Below the pieces are notes generated by a model. That model did not search any database and was not told the origin of the DNA. It was given only the letters and a program-made list of their open reading frames with translations. Positions 28,397-36,356 of a stretch of DNA of 64,000 bases are shown piece by piece; the first letter of the stretch is position 1, and each line of letters starts with the position of its first letter. The position numbers and the translations under genes were made by a program. The DNA comes from Roseimaritima ulvae (GTDB lineage: Bacteria; Planctomycetota; Planctomycetia; Pirellulales; Pirellulaceae), in contig NZ_CP042914.1 in assembly GCF_008065135.1 (NCBI RefSeq), forward strand, positions 1,736,001 to 1,800,000, written 5' to 3'.

Positions 28397-28437
28397 CGTT
28401 TAACCCGTAGCCGAAGGAGACGCCTGACTAGTAGCAC
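28397..28437 (+). repeat. Dispersed repeat family A
   Basis: Starts at CGTTTAACCCGTAGCC, then GAAGGAGACGCCTGACTAG and TAGCA. It is related to 30833-30874 (same strand), 31411-31455 (inverted), 46563-46597 and 16727-16755 (inverted). Confidence 0.8.
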
Positions 28438-28550
28438 TTAACCCTCTCCCTGGGAGGGTCGCGAGGAACAAGCGGGGAGGGTTCGTTGGATTGGCAGGTC
28501 GCCAGGGGCCTTGTATGCGGCCGAAGGGCGAACCGCACGCAACGGTTTTA

Positions 28551-28760
28551 GTCCCGAAGGGACGGCAGGATGTAGCCATGGGCGCCAGCCCATGGTTGGG
28601 CGAAATCCACCCGCACCAAGCCCCAACGGGGCGACAGCAGTCCGCGGCGGCCTCAAGCTTATGTCGTCCCGTTGGGACTTTGCGCCTGCTTGGGGCACCG
28701 GGTCCATGGGCTCGCGCCCATGGCTACATCACGCCGCCGCTTCGCGGCTGATGCGGTTGT
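28551..28760 (+). repeat. Dispersed repeat family C, copy 1
   Basis: About 210 bases built from a chain of small hairpins: GTCCC-GAA-GGGAC, CCATGGGC-GCCA-GCCCATGG, GTCCC-GTT-GGGAC, CCATGGGC-TCGC-GCCCATGG and GCCGC-TTC-GCGGC. The same order recurs at 31136-31376 and, lacking the first part, at 37960-38140. It is non-coding in any frame. Confidence 0.88.
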
Positions 28761-28829
28761 GCCGCCAACTATTTTCTTATCGCACGTCCCCAGGGAGGGT
28801 GAAGTGAGGCCGGATGCATCGCCCGGCCC

Positions 28830-30677
28830 CTAGCAATGGCTCGGATCCGAGGCGGTTTCCGCAGCGTCATCGTCCTCGGACGGGGTGTCTTCGGAAGAAG
28901 GCGTGTCGGAACCTGGCTCGTGTTCGGGCGTTGCGTTTTCCGGTTCGGGCACCCGTTCGATCGACATCCCCAGCGTTTCGATCGTGCCGCCGTCGGACAG
29001 CTCTAGAATGCGGAAGGCCACCGGAGGGCAGCGGACGAAGGCGTCCACTTTGACTTCCGCTTTGCCCAGTCGCTGGCGGATAAAGCTCGCCAGCGTACCC
29101 GAGTCCTCGCACAAGGTGATACCGTAGAAACGTTCCAGGTCTTTGACTTGGATCGAGCCCCGCAAAGGAAATTCGATCCCTTGAGGCAGCTCGCCGCGAT
29201 TATGTGGTTCGCCTGAGAAAACTTGATCAACCATGCTTCGCGAGGCCGGCCGCAAAACCACCACTACATGGTCGCCGGCGTTCAGGACCGAGCGACCTTG
29301 AGGCGGAATGATCTCCTCGTCGCGGACGATCAGGGCGATGACCACGCCGTCGGGCAACGCCAGCTCGGAGATCTTGCGGCCTTTGGCGATGCAGTGCTCG
29401 TCGACATAATAGTCCACGATATCTCCATCCACGTTCCGCAGTGAACTAATCTCCAGTGTGACCGGTGGTTCGCGTCGCCGGGGGATATCGACGGCCAGCC
29501 ACTTGGCGACCAGCGGCAGGCTCCAGCCCTGCACCAAAGCGGACACCAGCACCACGAAGAACACGGTGTCGAAAATAATTGCGGCACTGGGCAACCCGGC
29601 CAGCATCGGGAACGTCGCCAGGGTGATCGGTACGGCGCCTTTAAGTCCGACCCAAGAAATGAATGACAATTCGCGGCGATTGTATTTAAACGGCAAGCCA
29701 CACAGAAAAACCGCGATCGGGCGAGCCACAAAGATCAGCACGACCGAGATCAACATCGCCGGCAGAGCGGCCTCGAGCAACCGACTGGGAAAGGACAGCA
29801 GCCCCAGGGCGATAAACATCAGGATCTGGCACATCCAGGCCATCACGTCATGGAACAGCAGGATGCCTCGGTGGAAGATGGGCCGTTGATTGCCAATCAC
29901 CACGCCGGTCAGGTAGACCGCCAGGAAGCCGCTGCCTCCCAGTTCCGCAGCCATTCCAAAGGACAATAGCCCAAACGCGGTGGCCATCACCGGATACAAG
30001 CCCGCAGCCCCCAGCTGACTGCGCCCCAGCAGCCAACCGCCAGCCCAGCCCAGCCCCAGTCCCACCGTGGCTCCGAAAAACATCTGTTGCACGAACAGCA
30101 CGCCCAGCCCCGGCCCCAGAGCCGCTTGCCCGCTCAACACTTCGACCAATCCAATCGTCAGGAAGATCGCCATCGGGTCGTTCGAGCCGCTCTCCACCTC
30201 CAGCGTGCTGGCCAGCCGCGGCCGGATCTCGACCCCGCCGCCTCGCAACACCGAAAACACCACCGACGCATCGGTCGAGCCGATGATGCTGCCCAGCAAT
30301 AACCCTTGCAGTATCGATAGTTCCAGAATCCACGATGCGGCCAGCCCCGTCAAAATGGCGGTGATAAACACACCCACCGTGGCCAGCACACCGGCCGGTT
30401 TCCAAGCCGAACGGATCGAGCTGTAAGAGGTGCGGATGCCGCCGTCCAGTAGGATCACGCACAAGGCCACGGTGCCGATTCCGTTGGCCAGGCTGTAGTC
30501 TTCGAACTCGATCCCGCCAATCCCTTCGGAACCGGCCAGCATGCCCACCATCAAAAACACAAACAACACCGGCACGCCCAGCCGGGCCGAGAACTTGTTA
30601 GACGCAATCCCCAGCAGCAATAAGATCCCCGTAACAAAGATCAAATGATCGATCGAAGGCTGCGCGAACAAGTTCAA
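28830..30677 (-). CDS. nhaP2: Potassium/proton antiporter, CPA1 family (NhaP2/CvrA type)
   Basis: 615 residues. An inner-membrane antiporter expected to export K+ (or Na+) for H+. About 12-13 hydrophobic segments fill residues 10-400, including GVPVLFVFLMVGMLAG and SIIGSTDASVVFSVL. LEVESGSNDPMAIFLT carries the conserved acidic pair of the transport core. An RCK_C/TrkA-C-like domain at about 400-480 (ISSLRNVDGDIVDYYVDE, NAGDHVVVVLRP) should bind a regulatory ligand. The CorC/HlyC-like C-terminal domain then has LERFYGITLCEDSGTLASFI. This layout is that of E. coli CvrA/NhaP2. An acidic tail (about 40 residues, many Glu/Asp) is extra. The gene stands alone between repeat-rich gaps. Confidence 0.92.
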   Translation of the reverse strand: MNLFAQPSIDHLIFVTGILLLLGIASNKFSARLGVPVLFVFLMVGMLAGSEGIGGIEFEDYSLANGIGTVALCVILLDGGIRTSYSSIRSAWKPAGVLATVGVFITAILTGLAASWILELSILQGLLLGSIIGSTDASVVFSVLRGGGVEIRPRLASTLEVESGSNDPMAIFLTIGLVEVLSGQAALGPGLGVLFVQQMFFGATVGLGLGWAGGWLLGRSQLGAAGLYPVMATAFGLLSFGMAAELGGSGFLAVYLTGVVIGNQRPIFHRGILLFHDVMAWMCQILMFIALGLLSFPSRLLEAALPAMLISVVLIFVARPIAVFLCGLPFKYNRRELSFISWVGLKGAVPITLATFPMLAGLPSAAIIFDTVFFVVLVSALVQGWSLPLVAKWLAVDIPRRREPPVTLEISSLRNVDGDIVDYYVDEHCIAKGRKISELALPDGVVIALIVRDEEIIPPQGRSVLNAGDHVVVVLRPASRSMVDQVFSGEPHNRGELPQGIEFPLRGSIQVKDLERFYGITLCEDSGTLASFIRQRLGKAEVKVDAFVRCPPVAFRILELSDGGTIETLGMSIERVPEPENATPEHEPGSDTPSSEDTPSEDDDAAETASDPSHC

Positions 30678-30889
30678 GGGCTGGAGTCCCGGCGGGGGGC
30701 GAGCGAAGGAGAGACCGACGTGCTTGATCGCAATTGTATCGCAGGCGACCAGTTCCTTTAATCGGTGCCCTTCGCATGTCGCTATGCTCGCCAGAGAGTG
30801 GGGGCCGTGGCTGGCAGGCCGCCGCTGTAGTTGTTTAACCCGTAGCCGCAGGAGACGCCTGACTTAGTAGCATTGAATTGCCCGTGCGG

Positions 30890-31035
30890 CCTCACTTTAC
30901 CCTCCCTCCGGGAGGGTCGAGCGTCAGCGAGGGGAGGGTTTTTCGGCTGCGGAAAATGGCTCTAACAACCTGCAAGTCCAACGAGCCCTCCCCGCTCGTT
31001 CCTCGCGACCCTCCCAGGGGACGTGCGATAAATAA
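30890..31035. repeat. Two family B repeats inside the composite element
   Basis: Copy one (30890-30942) reads CCCTCCCTCCGGGAGGGTCG, then AGCGTCAGCGAGGGGAGGG. Copy two (about 30985-31035) is inverted (GAGCCCTCCCCGCTCGTTCC, then CGACCCTCCCAGGGG) and runs into GGACGTGCGAT. Confidence 0.75.
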
Positions 31036-31135
31036 GTGGTGAAAGTCTTGCTCGTCCCGCTTCCGCCGGGTTTGCCCCCGAATGGCTTGGACTCCTGAAG
31101 GGTTGCGGAAGCCCCATCTTGCGTTTTCGTTCTTA

Positions 31136-31376
31136 GTCCCGAAGGGACGTCAGGATGTAGCCATGGGCGCGAGCCCATGGTTGCGAGAAATCCACGCACA
31201 CCAAGTCCCAACGGGGCGACAGGAGTCCGCGGCGGCCCCAAATTCATGTCGTCCCGTTGGGACTTTGCGGCATCTGGTTTCATTGTCTCCATGGGCTCGC
31301 GCCCATGGCTACATCACGCCGCCGCTTCGCGGCTGATGCGGTTGCGTCTTTCGCAAACCATGCGTGCGCGAATCCC
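31136..31376 (+). repeat. Dispersed repeat family C, copy 2 (most complete)
   Basis: Contains the same hairpin chain as copy 1. The CCATGGGC-GCGA-GCCCATGG hairpin has a GNRA-type GCGA loop. From about 31210 to the end it is nearly identical to copy 3 at 37980-38140, including the tail TTTCGCAAACCATGCGTGCG. Confidence 0.9.
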
Positions 31377-31540
31377 TACTTAATATATCGCACGTTCAGA
31401 GGGAGGGTGAAATGCTACTAAGTCAGGCGTCTCCGAAGGCGTCTCCGAATACGTTAACCACCAACAAGGGCTACCGCTCGCACCATACGCTTGAACGCTA
31501 CAGGACCTTCCCAGGCTGGAAGCCTAGGCGACGGGGGAGT

Positions 31541-32278
31541 CTATTTAATCGCTCCGAAGGCGGCGAAACACGAATTCTTGTGTAGTAGTTCGACGTGCCG
31601 GAATCCGACGCGGCGCAGCAGTTCCAACTGATACGTCACCGGCCGCGGCGAATCTTCTTTGTCGATGTAGGCAAACACCTTGTCGCGGTATTCCGCTCCG
31701 CCCAATTCGCACAGGTAGTCACCGTAACGCTGCCACATCATGCCCTGAACGCCCTCCGTCTCGTGCGATACCAGGTCGCTGATCCACACGCTGCCACTCG
31801 GCTTGAGCAGTTGAAAGATCTTTGCAAAGGCCGTTTCCCAGTCGGACGTGTCACGCAGATGGTGCAGTACGGCGGCGGCTAGGATCACGTCAAAGCCGCC
31901 GGCGGGCAACTCCGCGGTACGAAAATCGCCGTGCCAAGTTTGAATCTTGCCGGCGCCCGCTTCCCGCACACGCTGCTCCGCTCGCTCCAGCATCGGTCCG
32001 CTCAAATCCAACAGGTCGCAATCAAAATCTTGGCTATACACCTGCCGCAATTTAAGCGTGTTGTTGCCGGCCCCACAGCCGATGTCCAGCACGCGGGCAA
32101 TGCGGGGCGTCGACGCCACGGCGGCTCGCGTGATCAATTCCATCGCCAACGGGGCGTCGATGGTCGCCGATTGCCCGGTTTCCAGCTGAGTGAACCGTTC
32201 GACGTCGGCGTCAAACCGCTGTCGGATTTCCTCGTTCGTCGACTTGTTTTCCAAGCCTCTCGGATCATGAAGATTCAT
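31541..32278 (-). CDS. Class I SAM-dependent methyltransferase
   Basis: 245 residues, predicted cytoplasmic. SAM-binding motif I is VLDIGCGAGNNTLKL, motif II ends DCDLLDLSGPML, and motif III/IV is AGGFDVILAAAVLHHL. The tail (LRRVGFRHVELLHKNSCFAAFGAIK) resembles the CmoA/carboxy-SAM synthase end, though the rest is more general, so a tRNA or small-molecule substrate cannot be decided. It starts 86 bases from the divergent GDPD-like gene. Confidence 0.87.
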   Translation of the reverse strand: MNLHDPRGLENKSTNEEIRQRFDADVERFTQLETGQSATIDAPLAMELITRAAVASTPRIARVLDIGCGAGNNTLKLRQVYSQDFDCDLLDLSGPMLERAEQRVREAGAGKIQTWHGDFRTAELPAGGFDVILAAAVLHHLRDTSDWETAFAKIFQLLKPSGSVWISDLVSHETEGVQGMMWQRYGDYLCELGGAEYRDKVFAYIDKEDSPRPVTYQLELLRRVGFRHVELLHKNSCFAAFGAIK

Positions 32279-32363
32279 CGTGTATTGCTTCTCAGGATGG
32301 CGAGCGTCAGGCTATGAGCAGCATCATCGCTGCCAATTCGTTTAGGCTCGAGGGAGATTTTCG

Positions 32364-33191
32364 TTGAAATCATTTTGCAGATTTACCGTTCTCGTGGTAT
32401 CGGGCTTGTCGCTGGTCTTGTCGGCCGGCACGTTGCCCGCGGAAGAACCCGCCGCCGAGCCGCTTGCTCAAGCTCATGCCCATAACGATTACTTCCACGC
32501 TCGCCCGTTGCTCGATGCTTTGGACCATGGATTTACCAGCGTCGAAGCCGACATCTTTTTGCATGACGACCGGCTGTTGGTGGCCCACTACCAATGGCAA
32601 TTAAAACACGCCCGCACCCTGCAAGCCTTGTATCTGGATCCACTGCGAGAACGCGTGAAAGCCGGCAAGGGTAGCGTCCACGCCGATGGGAAGCCATTTT
32701 ATCTGCTGATCGATATCAAGGACGGCGCGGAGCCGACCTATGCCGCGCTGACCAAGGTGTTGGCACAGTATCCCGAAATGATCTCGGTGGTCCGCGATGG
32801 CAAGCTGGAACCCAAGGCGGTCAACGTCATCATTTCCGGCAGTCGCCCCAAACAAATGATGGCAGCGGAAAAGGTGCGGTACGCCGGCATCGATGGCCGC
32901 TGGGAGGATTTGGACTCCGATATGCCAAGCCATCTGATGCCGTTGATCAGCGATCGCTGGGGCAAATACTTTCGCTGGAATGGCAAGGGCGAAATCAGCG
33001 ATGCGGAACGGGAAAGGTTGGTCACCGCGGTAAACAAGGCTCACGATCGCGGCCGGCGAATTCGTTTTTGGGCGACGCCGGATACGGTTCCCGTGTGGCG
33101 TGTATTGCAGACTGCCGGCGTCGACGCGATCAATACCGACGACCTGGATGGCTTGGAGAGTTTTTTACGCGGCCAAGTCGCGAATGACTAA
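32364..33191 (+). CDS. Secreted GDPD/PI-PLC-like phosphodiesterase
   Basis: 275 residues from a TTG at 32364, supported by AGGGAGA eight bases upstream. The signal peptide is FTVLVVSGLSLVLSAGTLPA. The mature protein opens with AHAHNDYFHARPLLDAL, the hallmark of the PLC-like phosphodiesterase barrel in secreted bacterial members. VEADIFLHDDRLLVAH holds the expected metal-ligand acidic residues. PFYLLIDIKDG and NVIISGSRP are later barrel strands. A phosphodiester substrate such as glycerophosphodiesters is inferred from the family. Its stop overlaps the first base of the inverted-repeat element at 33191. Confidence 0.87.
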   Translation: MKSFCRFTVLVVSGLSLVLSAGTLPAEEPAAEPLAQAHAHNDYFHARPLLDALDHGFTSVEADIFLHDDRLLVAHYQWQLKHARTLQALYLDPLRERVKAGKGSVHADGKPFYLLIDIKDGAEPTYAALTKVLAQYPEMISVVRDGKLEPKAVNVIISGSRPKQMMAAEKVRYAGIDGRWEDLDSDMPSHLMPLISDRWGKYFRWNGKGEISDAERERLVTAVNKAHDRGRRIRFWATPDTVPVWRVLQTAGVDAINTDDLDGLESFLRGQVAND

Positions 33192-33315
33192 GGGACCATC
33201 CACAAATAAGTTACCGTCTTAGCGGAACGGCGCAAGCCGTCCGGTGCCGAAAAACCGGAGGGCTTGCGCCCTGCCGCTACAATTCGATTCGGTAACTTAT
33301 TTGTGGACGCTCCCT
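33191..33315. mobile_element. MITE-like inverted-repeat element between convergent genes
   Basis: Terminal inverted repeats at 33191-33216 and 33290-33315 pair at 24 of 26 positions (AGGGACCATCCACAAATAAG outward end). The interior is a second long hairpin (GGCGCAAGCC with GGCTTGCGCC, extended by TCCGGT/ACCGGA). The whole 125 bases can fold as one cruciform or RNA hairpin. It contains no gene and lies between converging genes, so it may also terminate transcription from both sides. Confidence 0.65.
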
Positions 33316-33347
33316 AAGCCGTAGTGCCTGATCGCAAGGCTGTCAGG

Positions 33348-36300
33348 TCATTGCGTCCCCCCGGCACCGATCCGCAACACGGCTTCCGTCCGCATCTGTA
33401 GAGCTTCGTTCATGATGCGGCTTGAAGTTGCCGCATCGCCGGCTTCCAAGGCCAACAACTGGCGAGCGATTTTGGCGGCTTTGCTGGAGCCTTTGAGTTG
33501 GCTTAAAAAATCGCGGCAGGTATCCACCGTGATGTTCTGCTCCAATTGGATGGACAGTTCTTTCAGCAGGTCGAGCAGTTTGGCGTAGTCGCGCGGCATG
33601 CTGGTGGGATCGTCGCCGACACTGATTTGCAGCGCGGCTTGGACAACCGCCGCGTGCACGGTCGAGACCGAGGCGACTTCGGCCAGTTGCTTCTGCCATC
33701 GCCCGGGTTTGATCAGGCCCGTTGGTAACAGCCTTGTCAGCATCGGCCCCAAGTTGTCCGCCCCCAATCGACCGTCTTCGATGGCAGCAATAGCGATGTC
33801 GGTCGCCAAACCGTGTTCGCCGGGATCTTTGGCCGCGAGGGCCGTTGTCAGCAGCAGCATCCCCATCTCACGCAACGGCGTCCGGGCGTCAAGCAACGGT
33901 TCCAATAACGTCTTGTTCTGCCACTGCGCTTCCCACCAGTCGATGTTGTCGGCCAGCGTCGCTTCGGCCGCGGCGAAATACGATTCTCGCGCTTGTAGCC
34001 AGACCATGGCGGTCCACCGCACCGAACCGATGGTTCTGCCGCCGGCGGTTCCCAGCTCATAGGTCAACCCGCGACCGATGCGGCGCTGCGCGTGCAGCGT
34101 GACGGTCACGCAGGACAAGTCGTGCGGCTGCGGTGGCGGCGGCTCGGACTCGATCACCACGTTGGTGTGTTTGTGCTTGTTCGTTGGGCAAATGAACGAG
34201 TAAGCGGCCGCTTGTCCCGCGTCGGGGCCGTGATCGGGAAAGGCTTTGATGACCAAGGGATCGTCGGACCATGGACTTCGACAACGCGCCGCGGCAATCC
34301 ACAGTGACGGCGTCTTGCCAATACGTACCCCGTCGTCGCCGAGACCGTAGCGAATCGCAGTGGCCCACTCGCCGTCGGACTTCGTCAACGCGGCCAACGC
34401 TTCACTGCGCCCTTCGGGAGCAAGCCGCAAAAGGGCCAAGCAGACATCCGTTGTGTCGGGTGCGGCGTCGGAACCGCCTGCGGAAAAGGCATTGGCGCGG
34501 GAGACAAGTTCTTGAGGATCGATCCAACCACCAAGATGCGTCGGGGCACTTAGCAATGGAGTTGGTGTTCCGCTCGCCACGCGACGGGCGACGTCCAACG
34601 TCCGCTGCGACAGGAAGCCGAGCGCCTTGTTCATGTTTTCCGAAAAGCAACTTTGCGTTTCGCCATCGATCTCGAAGGCAAGGCACCAGTGGTTGTGAGA
34701 CTTCACCTTTTTGGTTTCGATCACCGCTCCGTGGCACCAAGCGTAGATCAGACCACACAAGTCATCGGCCGGACCAATGCCGCAGAACGGTGCCATGTCT
34801 TTTTTTAGCTTATCGGTGGCGCGTTTAAAAACTGGCCCCACGCGGGAAACGAAATCCTCCGGCTTTTGGTCACATAATCTGGCCATAGCGTCGATAGCTC
34901 GTTCCGCATCCTCGACCAACGCATCGTCTTCAATCACTCGCGCACAGACTTCGATCAATTCGTCCAGGTCTTGGATCGGCGTAACACGTTGTTGCGAGTC
35001 CAGTCGCGGGATGTCGGTGCCGTCGAAGCTGGCCGCGGGAATTTCTACACGGCCCTGCTGTTGAGATTCGATCATATCTGGGATGCGAAACAATTCCAAT
35101 TGCTGGGGATCGATGTCGCGGAGCTGAGAGATGTCGAATGCTTTGGCGGCATCGGGAGACGCGTCGTCGCCTGCTGACAGGTCCGGCGTCGAACCCAACC
35201 ACGACGTCAATCGCTTTTGCAGGGACGGCGCCACGACGTCGACATATTCGGAAAGCTGCGACACGAAGTCTTGATCATTCGCATCTCCCCACGATTCGAT
35301 CACGTCCATTGCGGCGGCTTGCACGTCGGGCTGCTCATGAGCCAACGCACTTATCGCCGCTCGGGATGCCGCGTGCGCAGTGTCGACGTTCTCCTGCCCC
35401 GCTTTGGAGATCCGTTGCAACGCTTTCTTGACGATCCCCTTTGCTTTCGCTTCCAGCACCGGACGCAAACCGTCGATCAACTGCCGACCACCCAGGACGT
35501 TTTTCTTGCTGAGCGTTTCGACTTTATTGAACGCCCAGGTGACGATGTTGGGTGCTGAATTGCCGAGCAACTGCAGGTAACGTTCGGCGAACTCGCGTTG
35601 TTCATCCGCCGAAGGCTCGAGGGCGTCGTGGAAGTTGGCAAACCATTTGGCGCGGTAGTGATTAAAGTCCAACGCGAGCGCGTCCAGCGAACAGGTCAGC
35701 AAGCGGTCGCGTGGCAGTTCGCCCGATTGGACGCAGGACAGTAATGCGTCGTGCCACTTCTGATTGCGTGAGAAGCGATCGTAATTCGCCAGGCTGTTTT
35801 CCCCGGCACCTTCGTATTCGAACAGCTTCCAAACTTCGTCCTCGAACAATTCCGGTTCGTCTCGCAGCGCCTGTTCGATGGTGCTTTCGCTGTTGAACAG
35901 TCCCAGGATCCCGCTGATCATACCCAGGTAGTAGTTCGGATGGTCGGGCTTGTCGATCAGGCCTTGTGCCATCAGCTGTCGGATCAGTTTCCAATCCACC
36001 CAGTATCGTTCGTCTTTCAGCAGGGTGGTGACCCATGGAGTTAACCAGTCGGGCCGTCGATCTTTCAGTAGCTCAAACAGCACTTCGCCCTGCGGTCGCG
36101 CCGACCAGCCGAGTTTCTTCAGTTCCGAAAACGAGGCCGTGGCGTAAACAGCAACGCAGGCCGTCGGCAACAGGGGATTCATCGAGAACGTTCCCGGCTT
36201 GGTCTCGAGGAAGCTGTTCCTGTTGATCTGGCGATACCAAGCCAGAGTTTGCGGTGCCAGGGCCCGGCGCTGCGGTTCGGGCAGTTCGCGGAAGAAATCG

Positions 36301-36356
36301 ACGCACCGTTGTTGCTCGCCGCTTTCCAAAATCTCTTGTAGCTGCGTGTCACTCAC
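33348..36356 (-). CDS. Large protein of a SWIM-associated family (DUF6493-like)
   Basis: 1002 residues if started at GTG 36356, which overlaps the SWIM gene stop by eight bases (GTGAGTGA). A longer frame from 36422 would lie deeper inside the SWIM gene. The N-terminus (VSDTQLQEILESGEQQRCVDFF) and the next 400 residues look like alpha-helical repeats with tryptophans (TPWVTTLLKDERYWVDWKLI). Mid-protein has GGWIDPQELVSRANAF; the C-terminal third is again helical. No enzyme motif, signal peptide or membrane segment is seen. The overlap implies translational coupling with the SWIM protein. By memory, such proteins are catalogued as DUF6493 next to SWIM genes in Planctomycetes and Actinobacteria. 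The function is unknown. Confidence 0.8.
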   Translation of the reverse strand: MSDTQLQEILESGEQQRCVDFFRELPEPQRRALAPQTLAWYRQINRNSFLETKPGTFSMNPLLPTACVAVYATASFSELKKLGWSARPQGEVLFELLKDRRPDWLTPWVTTLLKDERYWVDWKLIRQLMAQGLIDKPDHPNYYLGMISGILGLFNSESTIEQALRDEPELFEDEVWKLFEYEGAGENSLANYDRFSRNQKWHDALLSCVQSGELPRDRLLTCSLDALALDFNHYRAKWFANFHDALEPSADEQREFAERYLQLLGNSAPNIVTWAFNKVETLSKKNVLGGRQLIDGLRPVLEAKAKGIVKKALQRISKAGQENVDTAHAASRAAISALAHEQPDVQAAAMDVIESWGDANDQDFVSQLSEYVDVVAPSLQKRLTSWLGSTPDLSAGDDASPDAAKAFDISQLRDIDPQQLELFRIPDMIESQQQGRVEIPAASFDGTDIPRLDSQQRVTPIQDLDELIEVCARVIEDDALVEDAERAIDAMARLCDQKPEDFVSRVGPVFKRATDKLKKDMAPFCGIGPADDLCGLIYAWCHGAVIETKKVKSHNHWCLAFEIDGETQSCFSENMNKALGFLSQRTLDVARRVASGTPTPLLSAPTHLGGWIDPQELVSRANAFSAGGSDAAPDTTDVCLALLRLAPEGRSEALAALTKSDGEWATAIRYGLGDDGVRIGKTPSLWIAAARCRSPWSDDPLVIKAFPDHGPDAGQAAAYSFICPTNKHKHTNVVIESEPPPPQPHDLSCVTVTLHAQRRIGRGLTYELGTAGGRTIGSVRWTAMVWLQARESYFAAAEATLADNIDWWEAQWQNKTLLEPLLDARTPLREMGMLLLTTALAAKDPGEHGLATDIAIAAIEDGRLGADNLGPMLTRLLPTGLIKPGRWQKQLAEVASVSTVHAAVVQAALQISVGDDPTSMPRDYAKLLDLLKELSIQLEQNITVDTCRDFLSQLKGSSKAAKIARQLLALEAGDAATSSRIMNEALQMRTEAVLRIGAGGTQ

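Larger units (their letters stand above)
28179..28829. other. Intergenic region of 651 bases, mostly repeats
   Basis: Besides the promoter-like element it contains one copy each of repeat families A (28397-28437), B (28439-28485) and C (28551-28760), and the ATCGCACGTCC motif near 28777. Open frames read through the repeats are Pro/Arg-rich and not credible genes. Confidence 0.75.
30833..31455. mobile_element. Composite element with perfect 24-bp inverted ends
   Basis: 30851-30874 and 31411-31434 are exact reverse complements (begins GGAGACGCCTGACTTAG). Between them lie family B and C repeats and no gene. This is the architecture of a non-autonomous mobile element or a pair of inverted repeats flanking an accreted repeat array. 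Target duplications were not identified. Confidence 0.55.
30678..31540. other. Intergenic region of 863 bases built from repeats
   Basis: Largest gene-free stretch in the window. It consists of family A at both ends in opposite orientation, two family B copies, one family C copy and the ATCGCACGTCC motif twice (inverted near 31020 and direct near 31387). No gene is supported. Confidence 0.8.

Noticed and set aside
28490-28810. Several short open frames in the repeat block (also at 31080-31380 and 37880-38380)
   Set aside because: They recur only because the non-coding family C repeat recurs; frames differ between copies and none has a ribosome site.
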